Below are positions 46,580 through 59,150 of a stretch of DNA of 64,000 nucleotides, one piece after another. The stretch's first letter is position 1. Every line of letters starts with the position of its first letter. The DNA is from Acheta domesticus (taxonomy: Eukaryota; Arthropoda; Insecta; Orthoptera; Gryllidae). The position numbers and the translations under genes are program-made. Location: the NCBI GenBank assembly GCA_031308135.1, contig JAHLJT010008756.1, forward strand, positions 74,817,397 to 74,881,396. Reading direction: 5' to 3'. The notes beneath the pieces are model-generated. The model searched no databases and was not told where the DNA came from. It was given only the letters and a program-made list of their open reading frames with translations.

Positions 46580-46838
46580 CTACTTTCCTCTTTGATGCTC
46601 AGTATAGTCTCGAATTGTATAGAAACAGTTATGCAGCAGAAAAGATTTTACTTGGGATTTAAACTTTTCTATCGAATTTAATCGTTTAATGTCTTCTGGC
46701 AAAGTGTTGTAGAGTAATGCACATGAATTGTATGTGAATTTTTTGTAGTGAGCTGTTGATACTGCCACCTGGTGAATATGATTACTACCGTCGTGTGTTA
46801 TACTTATAGGCATCGGTGTTTGCTGAAAATATATTCCC
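46580..46838 (-). pseudogene. LINE ORF2 C-terminal tail (split by hAT)
   Basis: The frame reads PMPISITHDGSNHIHQVAV, KKFTYNSCALLYNTLPEDIK and FKSQVKSFLLHNCFYTIRDY with its stop at 46580. This is the usual end of CR1/Jockey-type ORF2 proteins. It continues the part ending at 49303 on the far side of the hAT. Confidence 0.75.
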
Positions 46839-46846
46839 GCCGTTAA

Positions 46847-49294
46847 CAGGGATGGGCAAAGTCGTTCATTTATGTGAATAGTTCTTTATACAATCGTTCT
46901 TTTTAGTGAACTAGTTCGTTGAACAAGTTCAAAAGAACGAAATAGTTCATTTATTTTTGCCACGTACACAGGAATGCCATATTGGGCAAAATACCACCAA
47001 TTGGGCGAAAAGCAAGCGTCGACTTGCAGGAAGAAAATGTATTTTGGGGGATTCCGTCCATTGGGCGGAATTCTTTGTATCCTAGAAGGGCTGTGTACGG
47101 TATGATTTTTTTTGCTTACTTAAATCGTCAATATTGATCACATTTTCCCACAAAAAGTACAAGTATTTATGGCTTCTGAGAGAAATGGCCTATGCACAAA
47201 TGTTTGAGTTTTGAACACCATGCAGCTATTATGAAAATGCCTGAGCCCTTTCTTTTTAGATATACATTTTGCACCTTTTTCTAGAAATTGAACAAGTATT
47301 TAAGTCATAAAGCTAGGCTTAATAGGTAGGCTTTATCCACAAGAGTATTTTTAAACTTCTTGTGAACGTGCAGCTTTTTTGAAATGATCAGCCCCAGTGT
47401 CAGAGTCAAGCTTTATTCACCGGTTACCTTTCTTCCCCACGACGTTATTTGGCGGATTTTCCCAGAAGGGATCTGGCAACCCTGGACGTAGGTGTTTTTT
47501 CAACGTTGAAGTTGACCTTTTTTCTGACACCGTAGGTCGAAACCAAAAAATCAACCGAGACCATGAAAAAAACACACACTTAGCTCACGAAATAAGAACA
47601 TTTCATTTCATTTTATTGTTAATAATACTTGGATTACGAGTTTCAAACAATATCATTGTTCTTAGATAAAAACAATTAGCACTAACCGTAATAATAATTA
47701 ATTAAATTATAAATTATAAACTTAAGTTACTACAACTTGTTGCTTGTCCTAAAGAAATAAATAACTTATATAGTAAGAAATATATAATTATTGTAGCATT
47801 GCTCTCTTTGTCTGTGATAATTCCTTTAGTTTATAAGGGCAAGTTTCAATTAAGTAATTTTTTAGTGGTTTTTTGGTTCTACATCTGTATAAAAATTATA
47901 ATATACAAATATGTGGAAAAGTTCGTTATTTTATATTGCAATAAGGTGTTTGTTGTCTTGGGGAATAGCAATAGGTTAGAGAGGATTACCAAGGGATACT
48001 TCGTTAAATTCCAATGAATGAAGTACTTTTTTCACGGTAACTAGACAGTTGTCTTGGAAATCGTCTTTTTTAATGGTTATAAAAAATGGAATATTTCATG
48101 TCCTGTTAACAATGCACAGAATCTGCCTTTATTGCAGACAGAAATATAGAATTAGATTTTTATGATACTAGTGGTAAATGTTTCATTTTATTTTGCGTGA
48201 AATGTTGCAACATGAGGCCGATAAGCCGAGTGACGCAATCCTATGAAATAAATAAAATCACTTTCACCACGTATGTCATACACCATTTGTAGACAGCCTT
48301 TTTGAGTTTCATTATATTTTAATTCAAACATAAATCAAATCTACGTTGTATTAAGTCAGCAGTAGCCCATGCGATCAGACGAAAGTATTTTGTTTTCATT
48401 GTTATATTCACGGTTTTATCTGAATATAATGTCTCTAATGAAATGCCACGTTCAGCGCTAGTGCTAAAAATTTAACTCACACTCAGCAGGCTTTGCTTAC
48501 CCCAAAAGTAACTTCTTTTTGTAGGTTCTCTCGTGCCCGTGTCGCAAGACTTAGGGACAGCTAGGTGGCATCTACAAGAACACCCGTCTCGTATTAAATT
48601 ATTTCTTTTGATAAGTATTTAACATGCGTCATTCTAGCCCAATTTTCTCATTTATTAAACAATCCTAAAAATGTTGCTTACAGAAAAGAGAATTCTACTC
48701 TTTGGTAGTTCATGAAAATTCATATTTTTGTGTATCTTGTCACACTCAACTCTGTACTTCAATAAACCCTTTTATAAGTACAATTACATTGGACTACAAA
48801 TAAAGAATATTCTTATTTGTAAAATAAATAACTCCATGGGAATCATTAATCAAAGTTGCTGTTATTACTCTATGCTAGGCATTCTGCCAAGATTTGTGAT
48901 ATTTTTATACAGCAAGTTATCAAAATTCAATTCCAGCAATGCAAACAGCACGCAAAGGTACATTACATATAATACAAGCAGCCGGTATCCCCAAAGTCAC
49001 TTGATTTCCGACCACCGCATGCTGAAACCTGCGCAATGAGCTCATGCGCACCCTAGCTGTATCTCTCATATGTGACCGCTGAACTACGGGAGAGAACTAA
49101 TTGAACTACTGAACTAATGAACGATGACCGGCGAACTAAGAGAACTAAATGAACTAGGAACGGTGACCGGCGAACTAAGAACGCTGACCCGTGACAGATT
49201 AACTATAGTTCACTAAATGGTCGTTCCGTATCGTACCGTTCCTTTTCAAGAATGGTTCAATTGAACTAGTTCGTTCGCGATCGACACATCCCTA
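46847..49294. mobile_element. hAT-type element, 2448 bp, inside a LINE
   Basis: A perfect 8-bp duplication GCCGTTAA lies at 46839-46846 and 49295-49302. The ends are CAGGGATGGGCAAAG and TAGGGATGTGTCGATC (complement). Both subterminal zones are rich in gaactagttc-like words: about 46900-46960 and many between 49075 and 49270. No transposase frame was seen. Confidence 0.88.
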
Positions 49295-49302
49295 GCCGTT
49301 AA

Positions 49303-49725
49303 GTAAGTCATTTTTGACAAAAACTACTGATTCGTAAATCAGGAGACAAGGTAATGGTAAAATTCCTAGATTAATATAGAGAGACTTACAAGAATCACGT
49401 GGGTTGGATTTGCTTATTATTCGTACAATACTTTTTTGTAATCTGAAAGTCTGGGAGCTATAAGATGTGTTTCCCCAGAATATTATGCCATATGTCAGGC
49501 AGGAATGAACATTGGCAAAATATACACAACGAGCTGTATGAAGGCTGACGGAATTTGAAAGAATTCTGAACGCGTGGCATAATGAACTAATTTTGTGTTC
49601 AATTCATTTAAGTGGGCATTCCATTTGAGGTTTGACCGAATTGATAGACCTAAAAATTTTGTTACTTTAACATCAGTCAATGGCACACCGCTCATTGTCA
49701 ATGGAGAAACTTCTCTTTCTCGCAA
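49303..49725 (-). pseudogene. LINE ORF2, post-RT segment
   Basis: Reads PLTDVKVTKFLGLSIRSNLKW, HLNELNTKLVHYATRS, then a shifted frame with CLTYGIIFWGNTSYSSQTF, LQKSIVRIISKSNPRDSCKS and FVKNDLL. This is the thumb and C-terminal part of a CR1/Jockey-type reverse transcriptase, directly upstream of the hAT insertion. Confidence 0.7.
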
Positions 49726-49734
49726 GATTCGACC

Positions 49735-50219
49735 AGAAAATCAATGTTAAAATCTCCGCATACAACAATGGATTCAAAAGAGCGATTGATGACTCTGATT
49801 AGTGTTATCTCTAGTTTTTCTAAGAACAAAATGTAATCTGCAGCTCTCTTTGTTGGAGGTCTGTAGATGCAAAGCAATATCATTTTTAGCACAGGAAGAT
49901 GTACAACAGAAATTTCAAAAACATTTTCAACGGAATACTCATTGAATTCCGTCAAGGAGATAGAATCAATATTATTTTTAACGTAAATACAAGAACCTCC
50001 ATATGCAGGACATTTATGAGATTCTCTTTTTCTACAATAATAGCCTGCGAGGTAAAAGTTTGGAATTTGGAAAATGCTAAGTTCATTAGGAGATAACCAA
50101 TGTTCTGTAAAGCAAAGAACATCCATTTGATTTAAATCGCTCTGTAGAGCTGCCTCGATAAACTCAGTTTTATTTGAAAGAGATTGAACATGATGGTGCA
50201 ATATCTTTATTTTTTGCAA
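49735..50219 (-). pseudogene. LINE ORF2 AP-endonuclease domain
   Basis: Starts IKILHHHVQSLSNKTEFIE and has DVLCFTEHWLSP (catalytic Glu), GGSCIYVKNN, CIYRPP and IVVCGDFNIDF (GDFN motif). At about 49735 it joins the post-reverse-transcriptase segment, so the whole RT palm has been deleted. The missing core fixes this copy as dead. Confidence 0.75.
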
Positions 50220-50407
50220 GTACCTACACGAATGTTTTTCTGCTGCATCTGACTGTAGTTGCTATATATTTACTCCATTTTTACCTCGAGTGCATGGTCG
50301 AAGGTTGTAATGTGTCCCAGCAGTCACAGGTTGGGAGGAAATATGGGCGTCTTTGGTAGTGGGAATGGAAGAAACGGGAGTAGGTTTACAGGAGGGAGTA
50401 AGAGGGT

Positions 50408-50700
50408 TCAGAATAAGGGTGGGGGTGGAGAACGTAAGGAAGGTGAAAGGGATGGATTTTTGGCAGGAGGCTGCGTAGGACTGGAGTTGATGATGTATTG
50501 TGCAAGCTTTTCACGGACTGCATGTTTTCCAGCAAGGTTCATGTGGAGACCGTGCCGGGTGAAGTGTTTTACTGAGAGAAAATTGTTATGTTTAACATTG
50601 TTTTTTATTGTATTAATCAAAATATGAGAGGTTCTTCTATGTTCTGGGAAAGTTTGACCGTCTAGTTTTCGCATAACGAGGCCGTAAAGATTGTTGTTTT
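50408..50700 (-). pseudogene. LINE ORF1 end with esterase-like motif
   Basis: The minus-strand frame includes FLSVKHFTRHGLHMNLAGK and AVREKLAQYI. The HGLHMN..GK pattern is the last catalytic block of SGNH-type esterase domains found in ORF1 of CR1-like LINEs. It lies 190 bp upstream of the endonuclease on the same strand. The rest of ORF1 is not recognisable. Confidence 0.5.
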
Positions 50701-51559
50701 AACACGGGCTTTTATGGTGGCCTGACAGATCTGACCTGAAATTTTAAAATTGTGAGAAAAGAAATTGTTGAAAATGTTTTTAAAAACTCTTCTTTAGGTA
50801 GCTAGCATCTCGAAGAATCAATATGCGCAATTTGAAAGACATCTACTGTCTGAAATGGGAGAATTTTGCAAAATTATAAACCTAAATCAGTCCACGGGGA
50901 GACGTTCGCGCGCTTTCTAGTGTCTGGGACTGACGCACAACTCGGCAACAATGTGCGTGCCGCGCGCTTCATTCAAATCGAGTGATAAGTCCTCTAGTAG
51001 AGTTCTTACATCCCTCGGGGTCTTCTGAGCGCAATTAAAAGAACCAAAAGGTTCATATTCCAATTTTTATTATGCAAGATAAATAATGGATTATCATTGC
51101 CTTCTACACCATAGTTGCAAGATACCTTACACAGAACTCAAAGCAGCAATTTTTCAGTGTAGATCAATCAGAAGAGCTACTGGGTGGGCATTCAATTCAC
51201 AAAGGTATTAGAAATAGACTTTTTAGTGGCATCAAATGTGTTGCAATGATAAAATACTTTTTTTGCTGGTGCTAATATCAACCATTGGAGGTTGATGCAG
51301 TAAATGTAGAGCTGAGTTTTGCTACTAGTAAAATAAAAAGGCTTGGGACTCCCGTCCTTGTACCCGGATTTTTTAAAATAAATATTAAACTCTTCATAAA
51401 ATGTTTTTATCTGAATAATAATCATCAATCAAATAGTTTACTGAACTACAATGCTTGATTTTAAAAATAAATTGAATGGAACAATAAGAAAATAAACTTG
51501 TATTTGTAAATGAGAAATTTAAAAATCAATTTCTACTTCATAAGCAATTTGTTAGTTTA

Positions 51560-51960
51560 CATCTGTATTTGTACAAGTATTTATTTATTTATTGATTGAT
51601 AAATAACCCAAGACTAATGACATATACAATACAAATACAATTTTAACAAACAATAATTGTTCATCAACACTATTGAATAGTACAATAATTATTACCTTAC
51701 AATTGGTATGTAACTAGCCATAAACCCACTTTCTCTGTAAATGCTCTAACTGAGCTCAATTTTTTATTTCCTATGGTATTTTGTTTTATAAAACAATTCC
51801 ATTATTAAATACTGATTTTAATGACATATTGTTACCTACGTTTTCTTGGTAGAATATATTTGCTTGTCTCATTAAGTAATTATGTACATTGGAGTTTTTT
51901 CTTACCAAATATTCCGGGAGTAATTTATTTTCTAATCTGTATATAAATGTTAACATCCCT
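51560..51960 (-). pseudogene. LINE 3' end with (AAAT)n tail
   Basis: Minus strand: YLVRKNSNVHNYLMRQANIF and SLKSVFNNGIVL with several stops, then an ORF2-like end and a tail aataaataaataaata at about 51563-51585. Resembles a Jockey/CR1 ORF2 terminus. Confidence 0.45.
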
Positions 51961-53340
51961 TTTAATCTTCCTTTCCACCAACAAATAGCCCAACTCTCTT
52001 AACATTGAACTAATATTTTCACTATGCCCTTTATTCAATATTTCATTCATTCCTCAATTGTGGTTTCATTGTAAACTTGCTATTTCCTTTTTATTTTCCA
52101 TAGTAAACCTCTTTTCATTTTGAGTGCAATATCAAGACAAACGAGTACCATGCCACTTGGAAATCTCTTTTGAAGATTTTTATCTTCAATAATGTTATAA
52201 TTTGATTATTGACTGTCTAAATAATACAGCTCTTAGAATTATATGATGCAGTAATTTCATTTTATCAGCTTTAGTTTGATTTGTACTCTACACAATAATC
52301 TTCATTTAAATCAATATCATAATATGATATAAAATTATGCTGAAAACATTGCAACCAGCAAATAGCTTCTATGAATTACCTAATTCTACCGCTGTAAATA
52401 ATATGGCATATTGCAATTGCAAAAACAGTTTTAAAATTTCAATCAAAACTATTGAAACATACCATTTGGTCATGAAGTTTAATTACCTAAGCATACCTAA
52501 ACATAAAATTGGGGAATAACTGAAAAACACATTTTATTGGGATAAGAAGGATAATAAGGAGCAGTAGGAGTCAATGATTAGGGTTTCTGTCAAATTACAA
52601 TATAAAGTTTTATACAATATTGCTGAGAACCAAACTATTGAGCTTGTTGTTAAGTAACAGAATAATCTAAGGTTTATCTTAGCATTAGCACAGGTAATTC
52701 AAGAAATAAAAATTAGAGAGAAACAAACATTGAAAAAATACTTGAAAACTTTTTATTTAATTACTGTTCTCATGATATTGTAATTATTTCGTCTTCTCAA
52801 ATTCCGCTTTGGAAACAAATCTTCCGCCAATTCGCTCAGATAGTGATGCACATTACCAGGCAACAAACAGTATTCAGTCATTAAAAACAACGAAACTTTG
52901 AAGCAACATGAGCCTTGAGCCGACATGCCTATCTCAAAAACATTACGGCGTTGTCCAATTTACCAAAGACTTTTCGCTCTTCTCAAAGTGTAAAGTTTTG
53001 CAATTGTTAGCGGTCACTGTACAAAAATATTCAGATATATTTCTATAATGCTTCTTTTTATGATTTTTCTCGTACTAATTGTGTAATAGTGCTTTTTTAC
53101 ATTCAATCTTATGCCTCAATTTTTCATTCCTCGGCGACGCGATCGGTTGGTACTAGTTAAGAAACTAGTCATCGGTAGGTCTTTATGTGGTATTAAAATA
53201 TTTTTATTTTCCATCTATGAAACAAAATTAATTCTTATAATTAAGTAAAACTCAGCATAAGAGTTCCTATTTTGTTTATGTAGGTCTCACAATACCCACT
53301 TACATCGCAAATAAATAGTTTTGAACGTAATATGGACTCC
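51961..53340. other. No gene seen (interior of the 7.36-kb element)
   Basis: AT-rich; no protein-like frame or further repeat recognised. Confidence 0.4.
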
Positions 53341-53939
53341 CTGTCTACTAGGGAATATCTCGCTCTAACCACTTTAAACTTTTTGTAGGGATAATGCTAA
53401 ATGTACTCTATAAGATGACATAAACAATTTTTTTGTTTTTTTCAAAAATTACACAAATGTAATTTTTTTGAAAGAACTCTCACATCTTTAATATGCACTT
53501 TGAAATCTTTAATATGCACTTTAATATGCAATTTGAAAACATTATTATATTTGTGAGTATGTGTTTCAAATGACTTTAAATAAAGTTTTTGGAAAGCTCA
53601 AAAATTTTTTGTGAAAAAGAGCTTCACATTTCGAATTTTTTGTTTCGTTTAAACGCCATTTTTTTAAACAGCTACACATATTTTAAAGAAAATTTCCATT
53701 TATGACGAGGTTTTTGTGTTTTTTAATATTCTAAAATTAATATTTCCGTTCTACCATTAAGAAACCGAAAAATTAAACACTTACAATGTACTTTGGATGG
53801 CGATAGATGGCAGCTGGCAAGAGTATGAAGAGTATGTGACATGTGGCGATTCGAAATTGCTAGCTCATATCCAAGGTAATAGAAAACCCATACGGGAAAG
53901 TCCATTCCATTCTGTAGCACCACTAGTTTTGCTCTAAAA

Positions 53940-54100
53940 TGCGAAATTAAAAAAAATATAAAAAATGGTACAGTTCCGATTTTCAATTAAATCTCTGAAA
54001 TTCTGAATATTTCAAAAGTTCAAATTTATTTTCGTACATGTTCTACACCTTCAATATTAAAGCCAAAGATTTCTTTCTCAATGTAATTTATCCCTCAGTT
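53940..54100 (+). repeat. Repeat D scrap following the split copy
   Basis: Short stretch with the aaatctctgaa..ttcaaaagttcaaa order seen in the 5' third of repeat D, so the split copy probably lies inside an older one. Confidence 0.4.
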
Positions 54101-54524
54101 TTGGATCTTTTAATTATGTCAGATTTTAGTTTCTCGTGTACATTCGTCCATGTAGGAAGCATAAAGCAGTTATCTAATGCTGCGCTTTTGAAATATCTTT
54201 TATGTCGTTTAGATTTACTTTGCGGGCATTTTTTAAACATGATTGCATTTGTGAGTATAAGTGTTTCAAAATATTTCTTATAAAGTCTCTTGAAAACTGT
54301 CGTAAGAAGTCCCACCAGTAAAATGCAGTCAGGGGAACTCATGACAGAAGCACGAGCCGTCGACACCGTTATTTAGCTGGTGACGAAAATCATTGAACAG
54401 TTGAGACTCGAACGTAGGACCTCCCGAAGTACGGCGCTTTTGTTGCCGACTTGCAACTTTACAAGTGATGACATACATTATTCGTTGTTTTAGATGAAGC
54501 GCAAATACGATTTTGTATTTGTAT

Positions 54525-54840
54525 TTAGCCATTATATGTCCCGTAAAGAGCAATTGGTCTCAGTGCAGTTAGATCCCGGCGTTCCCACTCGATCACCCAA
54601 ACAGGAACTCGCGATGACTCGAATTCGCTTAACCTTCGTGTCTTCAGGAAGTTAACAAATTCGGCCAGCGACGCCGGTTTCGCGGTTGTGTCCTTTCATC
54701 AGAAACATTCAAACATTCGCCTGGATGACCGAGAGAAACCAGGAAACTCCCGATCAGAATGGGCACAGTGATTAAACCCGGGCCACACGAATGAGAAGTC
54801 AGCGCGCTACGCCCTGAGCCACTTGGCTCGCTCAAACACG
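54525..54840 (-). repeat. SINE family B, tRNA-like head
   Basis: On the minus strand the head reads GCCAAGTGGCTCAGGGCGTA (box A type) and CCCGGGTTTAATC (box B type), followed by a body shared with 60745-61018. A family A head-like scrap precedes it at about 54360-54450. Confidence 0.65.
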
Positions 54841-55294
54841 ATTACATCACTTAATTTTCTCATTACTTTTCTAACATCCGAATCAACTGAGTTTTATTAC
54901 AAAATGCATACATGTGTTTTATTTGTTTCTCTAATTCAGTTTGCTCCAAATCACCGGTTTCTATAATTGCCCTGATTGTATCGCCCGCCACATGCGGACT
55001 TCAGTATCGAGAACAATCGGTGCGCGCGAGTTGTCTCACTTCCCACTCAATTGGCTTAATCTAAACAAGTAACGAGCATCTTCTCGGGACGCACAGTGGT
55101 CCAAAACGGTAGCAAAAGTGGACATGAATTTATAAACATACATTCAAAAATATAGACGCAAGGGCAAACAGTATCACATTGATCACATTGATTACATTTA
55201 GAACATAAATTACGTAATACTTATTTGATCGCGTTTATCACGCTTATTGGCATTCAACTCCCCCAAAGTTCTGTCAGATTTTGACAAAATGTTA

Positions 55295-56135
55295 AAAGGA
55301 GTAATAAAAGATGTCATCTCCGTCCTTATTTATGAAATGCCTATTTTTTTCTAGAGAACTTATTTAAAGGCTGATAATATATGTGCACGAATCATGACAA
55401 ATGATGACATATGACCAAGTTTTATAATGCTTATTTTTGCTTATTTTAGCATAAATGTCTTTTGTGGATAAATGACTTTTCTTTAGAATTACTGCGAGTT
55501 TTTGCCTTTTATGTATTATTTTTAAATACAATGCTAAGATATCAGAAAATCGGCCATGGTTCAAATTGACCATTGTTTACGAAAACTTCAATTTACCTAT
55601 TTGTATTTTGAAATACGAGAGAATTCCTGAAAGTACATCAACATATCTTTGTCCATTTCCCTATTTCATTCCATGTTCTGAGAAAATGGTCGATTGACAA
55701 TATACCGAGGACACCGTTTGAGTGGAAATAAATGTAAATTCCCAGAAGGTTTCAGTGTAGCTAATTTTATACTTCTAAAGTATATGTCAGACACATAAGT
55801 AGATGTTCAGAAATCCTTCTCTGTATTCAAACTGATTTTGTCTCTCAATCGTTGCAGATTTGAAATTGCGATCCTTGAAGAGTTACTGATAATATATTGC
55901 AAAGGAAACAATTAAGAATAAAATGTAGAAGAGTTGTAAATATCTATGGAGTTTTACAAATAATTATTAATTTTATTGTGAATGTAATTTTGACAGTGCC
56001 TTTTTTCTCCTTATTCATGACATTTTCAGTGCCGTTTTAGGCGCCTAAAAGGCGATTTTTAGTGCCTAAACTTCCAATGTCTAGTTATAATAAATAAGTT
56101 GAAGGAGATGACATCTTCTATTACTCCATTTAATT
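55295..56135. mobile_element. Inverted-repeat-bounded segment, ~840 bp
   Basis: An agtaataaaagatgtcatct word at about 55300 is matched in inverse at about 56104-56130. Inside the right arm lies a hAT-like end (complement TAGACATTGG then taggcac words, near 56084) related to the element at 32464. Confidence 0.55.
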
Positions 56136-56734
56136 AGGTTAACAACACCGCATCACAATACCCACATAAAATGTTAAAGGGTCTCTTGGGCACGACTTTT
56201 TTCCCGCACATTCAATATCGGGTTCTTGAAAATATTTTCACTAACACATTTGGCAGAGGAAATCACGCACCGTCAGACTAGTGTAAAATGTTACATTTCT
56301 TGATTGGTGCGAAAGAATATGGAAGATTCCACGATCCGAAGAAGCTGCAGCTTCTTCGAATCTCAAAAACAAGAATAGTAGAATTCTTGATCAATTAAGT
56401 CTTCCGTATTCTCTTCGAGAGTGTAGCATTGTAGTATCAGTTGTAGGAAATGCTGCCTCGGGTCGTCTATAAAAATATACATAAATATATGCAAATCCAA
56501 AAATAAAAGGATTAGAAAAATCTCATCAACTTCATTACTAAAATTTCTGTTCCATTATCCAGTTTGTATTGTAGATATTACGTTTGCCTATCGGATAGGG
56601 TTATCACTGGCGCTGAGTTTTTGGGATTTTTTCCTACATTATTACTTAGTATGTACCTCATCCTTACGTGATTATGGCGGGACTCTTTAACCCTACTTTT
56701 CTTCTTGTATCATCCACGCCCCTTCGTATTTGTA
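56136..56734. other. No gene seen
   Basis: No supported frame or repeat. Confidence 0.35.
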
Positions 56735-57015
56735 TCATAATAATGCCTTATTGAATTTTATTATCGAGACTTCGTAAGTCTGTATATCAAGTAATAGCAT
56801 TTTCTCTCTGGGGATAAATTTGAAATTAGGAAGCATGTCCTTCCTACGACTTTTAAATCTGTTTGAGATGCGACGGAAACGGCTGGCCTTCCGAGATACC
56901 TGAATCAGTCTCTCAAAATAATATTTGTACATCTGATTATGCTTAAGATTGTCACAAGCATTTTCAGATATCCTTTCATTGACAGCAAGTTTGAAGAACA
57001 AGCCTTTCAAAAGTC
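56735..57015 (-). CDS. Putative terminal exon, basic helical protein
   Basis: Minus strand: tctacag acceptor at 57016-57022, then 93 open codons to a TGA at 56735. The peptide has FFKLAVNERISENACDNLKH, YYFERLIQVSRKASRFRRIS and NFKFIPREKMLLLDIQ. There is no ATG near the front and a stop lies just upstream in frame, as expected for an internal or last exon. It is strongly basic in the middle (RKASRFRRISNRFKSRRK). Family not recognised; a transposon origin cannot be excluded. Confidence 0.35.
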
Positions 57016-57729
57016 CTGTAGACTATCGGAGAGAAAAAATTCACACCGGAGCGCAGAGACTCTTTACACATAGATCTTTTAAAAATAGAATTATCACATA
57101 ATAACATAACTTTTTTGAAAACCTTATTTTTACAAAATATCATACTACACAATTAATATTGTTGTTACAAATATTTTTGGTGAAATGTGTGGCGAACTTT
57201 TTACTTGTGGTCGTCTTTGAATAAAAACACTATCAGTAATACCCCGTTTTTAATGTGCCTCGTCATTTGACTTGAAGGTGGCAACCCTAATGAAGAATTC
57301 GCTGAATTCATGTTCATAGTACATCTAAAGGCATTGGACCAATATATATCCACTCAAACTAATGCTTTGTATTTCATAATTACAATGTACTTTTTGTGTC
57401 CGTTAATTTGGTGAGTGCGTATAGCAAAAAATACATCAGTGACAATGTAAATTAAAAGCACTGCTTTATAATGAATACGCAGTTCATATTGCAAGTTATC
57501 ATTGTAAGATATCCTAATAGGTAGATAGATGGTCGATGCGAGATCAGGAGCATCGTATATCGGTACTGAGGAGTCAATTGACCCCTTCGCAAACTTGTGT
57601 CGCTCATGTCAAACACCTTTCAAAGTGGGGAAAATTTGTGGGTATCGCAACAACCCTACGTTCGGAAAGGAGTTTCGCTGTGCAAACTCTCCTTTGTGCA
57701 GAGATTCTGCAAAGCTTCTGTCTTAGACA

Positions 57730-58230
57730 CTGCCTGTGACGGTTCAGTGACTTCTGAGCATCATTGTACGGGAGGTCCACCAAGAGTCTCGAGTGTGGGA
57801 GATTTTCTATCCTACTTACACAGCTGGGTCGAATTCAACCACTGTCTGAAGAAGAATTCTAGGAGCCGAGTAGATTTTCGTTTGTTTTTTCGATCAATAC
57901 CAGGCGAACGTACGAAGACAATACTAGAAATAGGACAATGAACCGCGCGCAATTGTCATGTTTGTCCCCTCCTTACACTTACACTCACCTGCAATACACT
58001 ACTGTAAATCGGGAGACCAGTCTGGAGCAGAGAACTTAATCAGCAGGGCGGCGCCCTGCTGGTGGAATATCTGCAGGAGGGAAAACCCAGCAAGCCGAAG
58101 GGGCGTGGCCGGCGATAGGTCGGCGTCGGACCTCATGTTCTAGCAGGGTAGGAACACCACTACCTCCCGGGTTAATAACATTCACTTCTCACATGGGACT
58201 AACGGCCACAGCAGCCGATGCGTTGAGGAA
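57730..58230 (+). repeat. SINE family A copy
   Basis: Body words gatcaataccaggcgaac, ggagaccagtctggagc and ggcgataggtcggcgtcgga are in the usual order; head diverged, tail lost. Confidence 0.75.
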
Positions 58231-58289
58231 CACAAAATATAATCAATATCTCCTCCCCCAATTCGTATTCATCCCTGTCCAGCCCTGCT

Positions 58290-58835
58290 CCACCCATGAT
58301 TGAATGCTAGAGATTCCTGGTGTGTCAACTGCTGTCATACGTTTAATGCATACGTTAGTTCCATAAGTGTAATGCATGCTTTTCCTCGGGAGGTGGCGGT
58401 GATCTTCCCCTGTTGGATGGCGCCGACCTACTGTCGGCTAGCGGGGATTCCCCAACCACATATCTTCCACCAGAGGGCCACTGCCTCAGCCGACACTAGC
58501 TCTAACCTCACGACCGGTCTCTCGCATGTGTGGTAGTGTAGAGCGTGTTAGTGTGTTTAAAGGAGAGAGGATATGACAAGTAAAGAGAAGGAAATATCAC
58601 GCGTGGTCCATGGCCCATTTGTTAGTATACTGCTCCAGCATTCGCCTGGTATTGATCACGGAAAACTACCAATAAGAGCAGCCAGCCGCCAGACTTCTCC
58701 TCCAGATAGCGACTGAAGCACCTGGCCATCTAGCTGGTGTGGAAAATCCTGCCATCGTCGAGATTCGAACCCCCAGGACCTCCCGGTCAGAGCCACTGCA
58801 GTGACATCAGTTGATGCCTTGAGTCACCTCTTCCC
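58290..58835 (-). repeat. SINE family A, near full length
   Basis: Runs from the tRNA-like head near 58830 (complement GACCGGGAGGTCC then a box-B GGTTCGAATCTC-like word) through the body to the 3' end near 58290. Confidence 0.8.
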
Positions 58836-58849
58836 GGTCTGCTCCACCC

Positions 58850-59150
58850 GTCCCCACTTCCCGCCGAGCGCCGCGCTGCGTTGCCTCGCTTGGGGATTTG
58901 CATTACCTTATTACCGGAATGAAGCGGCGTCGTCGTCGGCGGAACATTCGCTTCATCGACGCCGCACGGCGCGCGTCGCGTGTTTGATGAAGGCGCTCCT
59001 CGGGGCATGAATACGAAATGCGGCGCGGATTCGCGGGCGCGGGCGCGTGTGGAGGCAATGATGCGGAATGGGGGGACTTCACCCCCCCTTCCCACGCCAC
59101 CCGCCCTCACCGCCTTCGGACGGAAAGGTGTGCCGCACCTCGAAGCGCTA
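58850..59150. other. CpG-rich segment between SINEs
   Basis: A 300-bp stretch far richer in CG than its surroundings (gaagcggcgtcgtcgtcggc, gcgcgtcgcgtg, cgggcgcgggcgcg). It has no convincing frame or splice sites. It could be a promoter-type island, a GC-rich exon or part of another repeat. Confidence 0.4.

Larger units (their letters stand above)
46010..53372. mobile_element. TIR element of 7.36 kb inside repeat D
   Basis: Inverted ends GTGGTTAGAGCGAGATA meet the duplicated target TTTAA (46005-46009 and 53373-53377). The interior holds LINE and hAT insertions but no transposase was recognised. Ends and target do not match a superfamily I can name; a TTAA-type target is possible. Confidence 0.7.
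45375..53935 (+). repeat. Repeat D copy split by a 7.36-kb insertion
   Basis: The 5' part is 45375-46009 and the 3' part 53373-53935, ending ctgtagcaccactag and T. The two parts rejoin exactly at tttctttaa|acttttt, which is intact in the copy at 34362. Confidence 0.85.

Noticed and set aside
55095..55115. A second Tc1 end (acagtggtccaaaacgg)
   Set aside because: Similarity to the Tc1 end stops after about 10 bases and no partner end was found.
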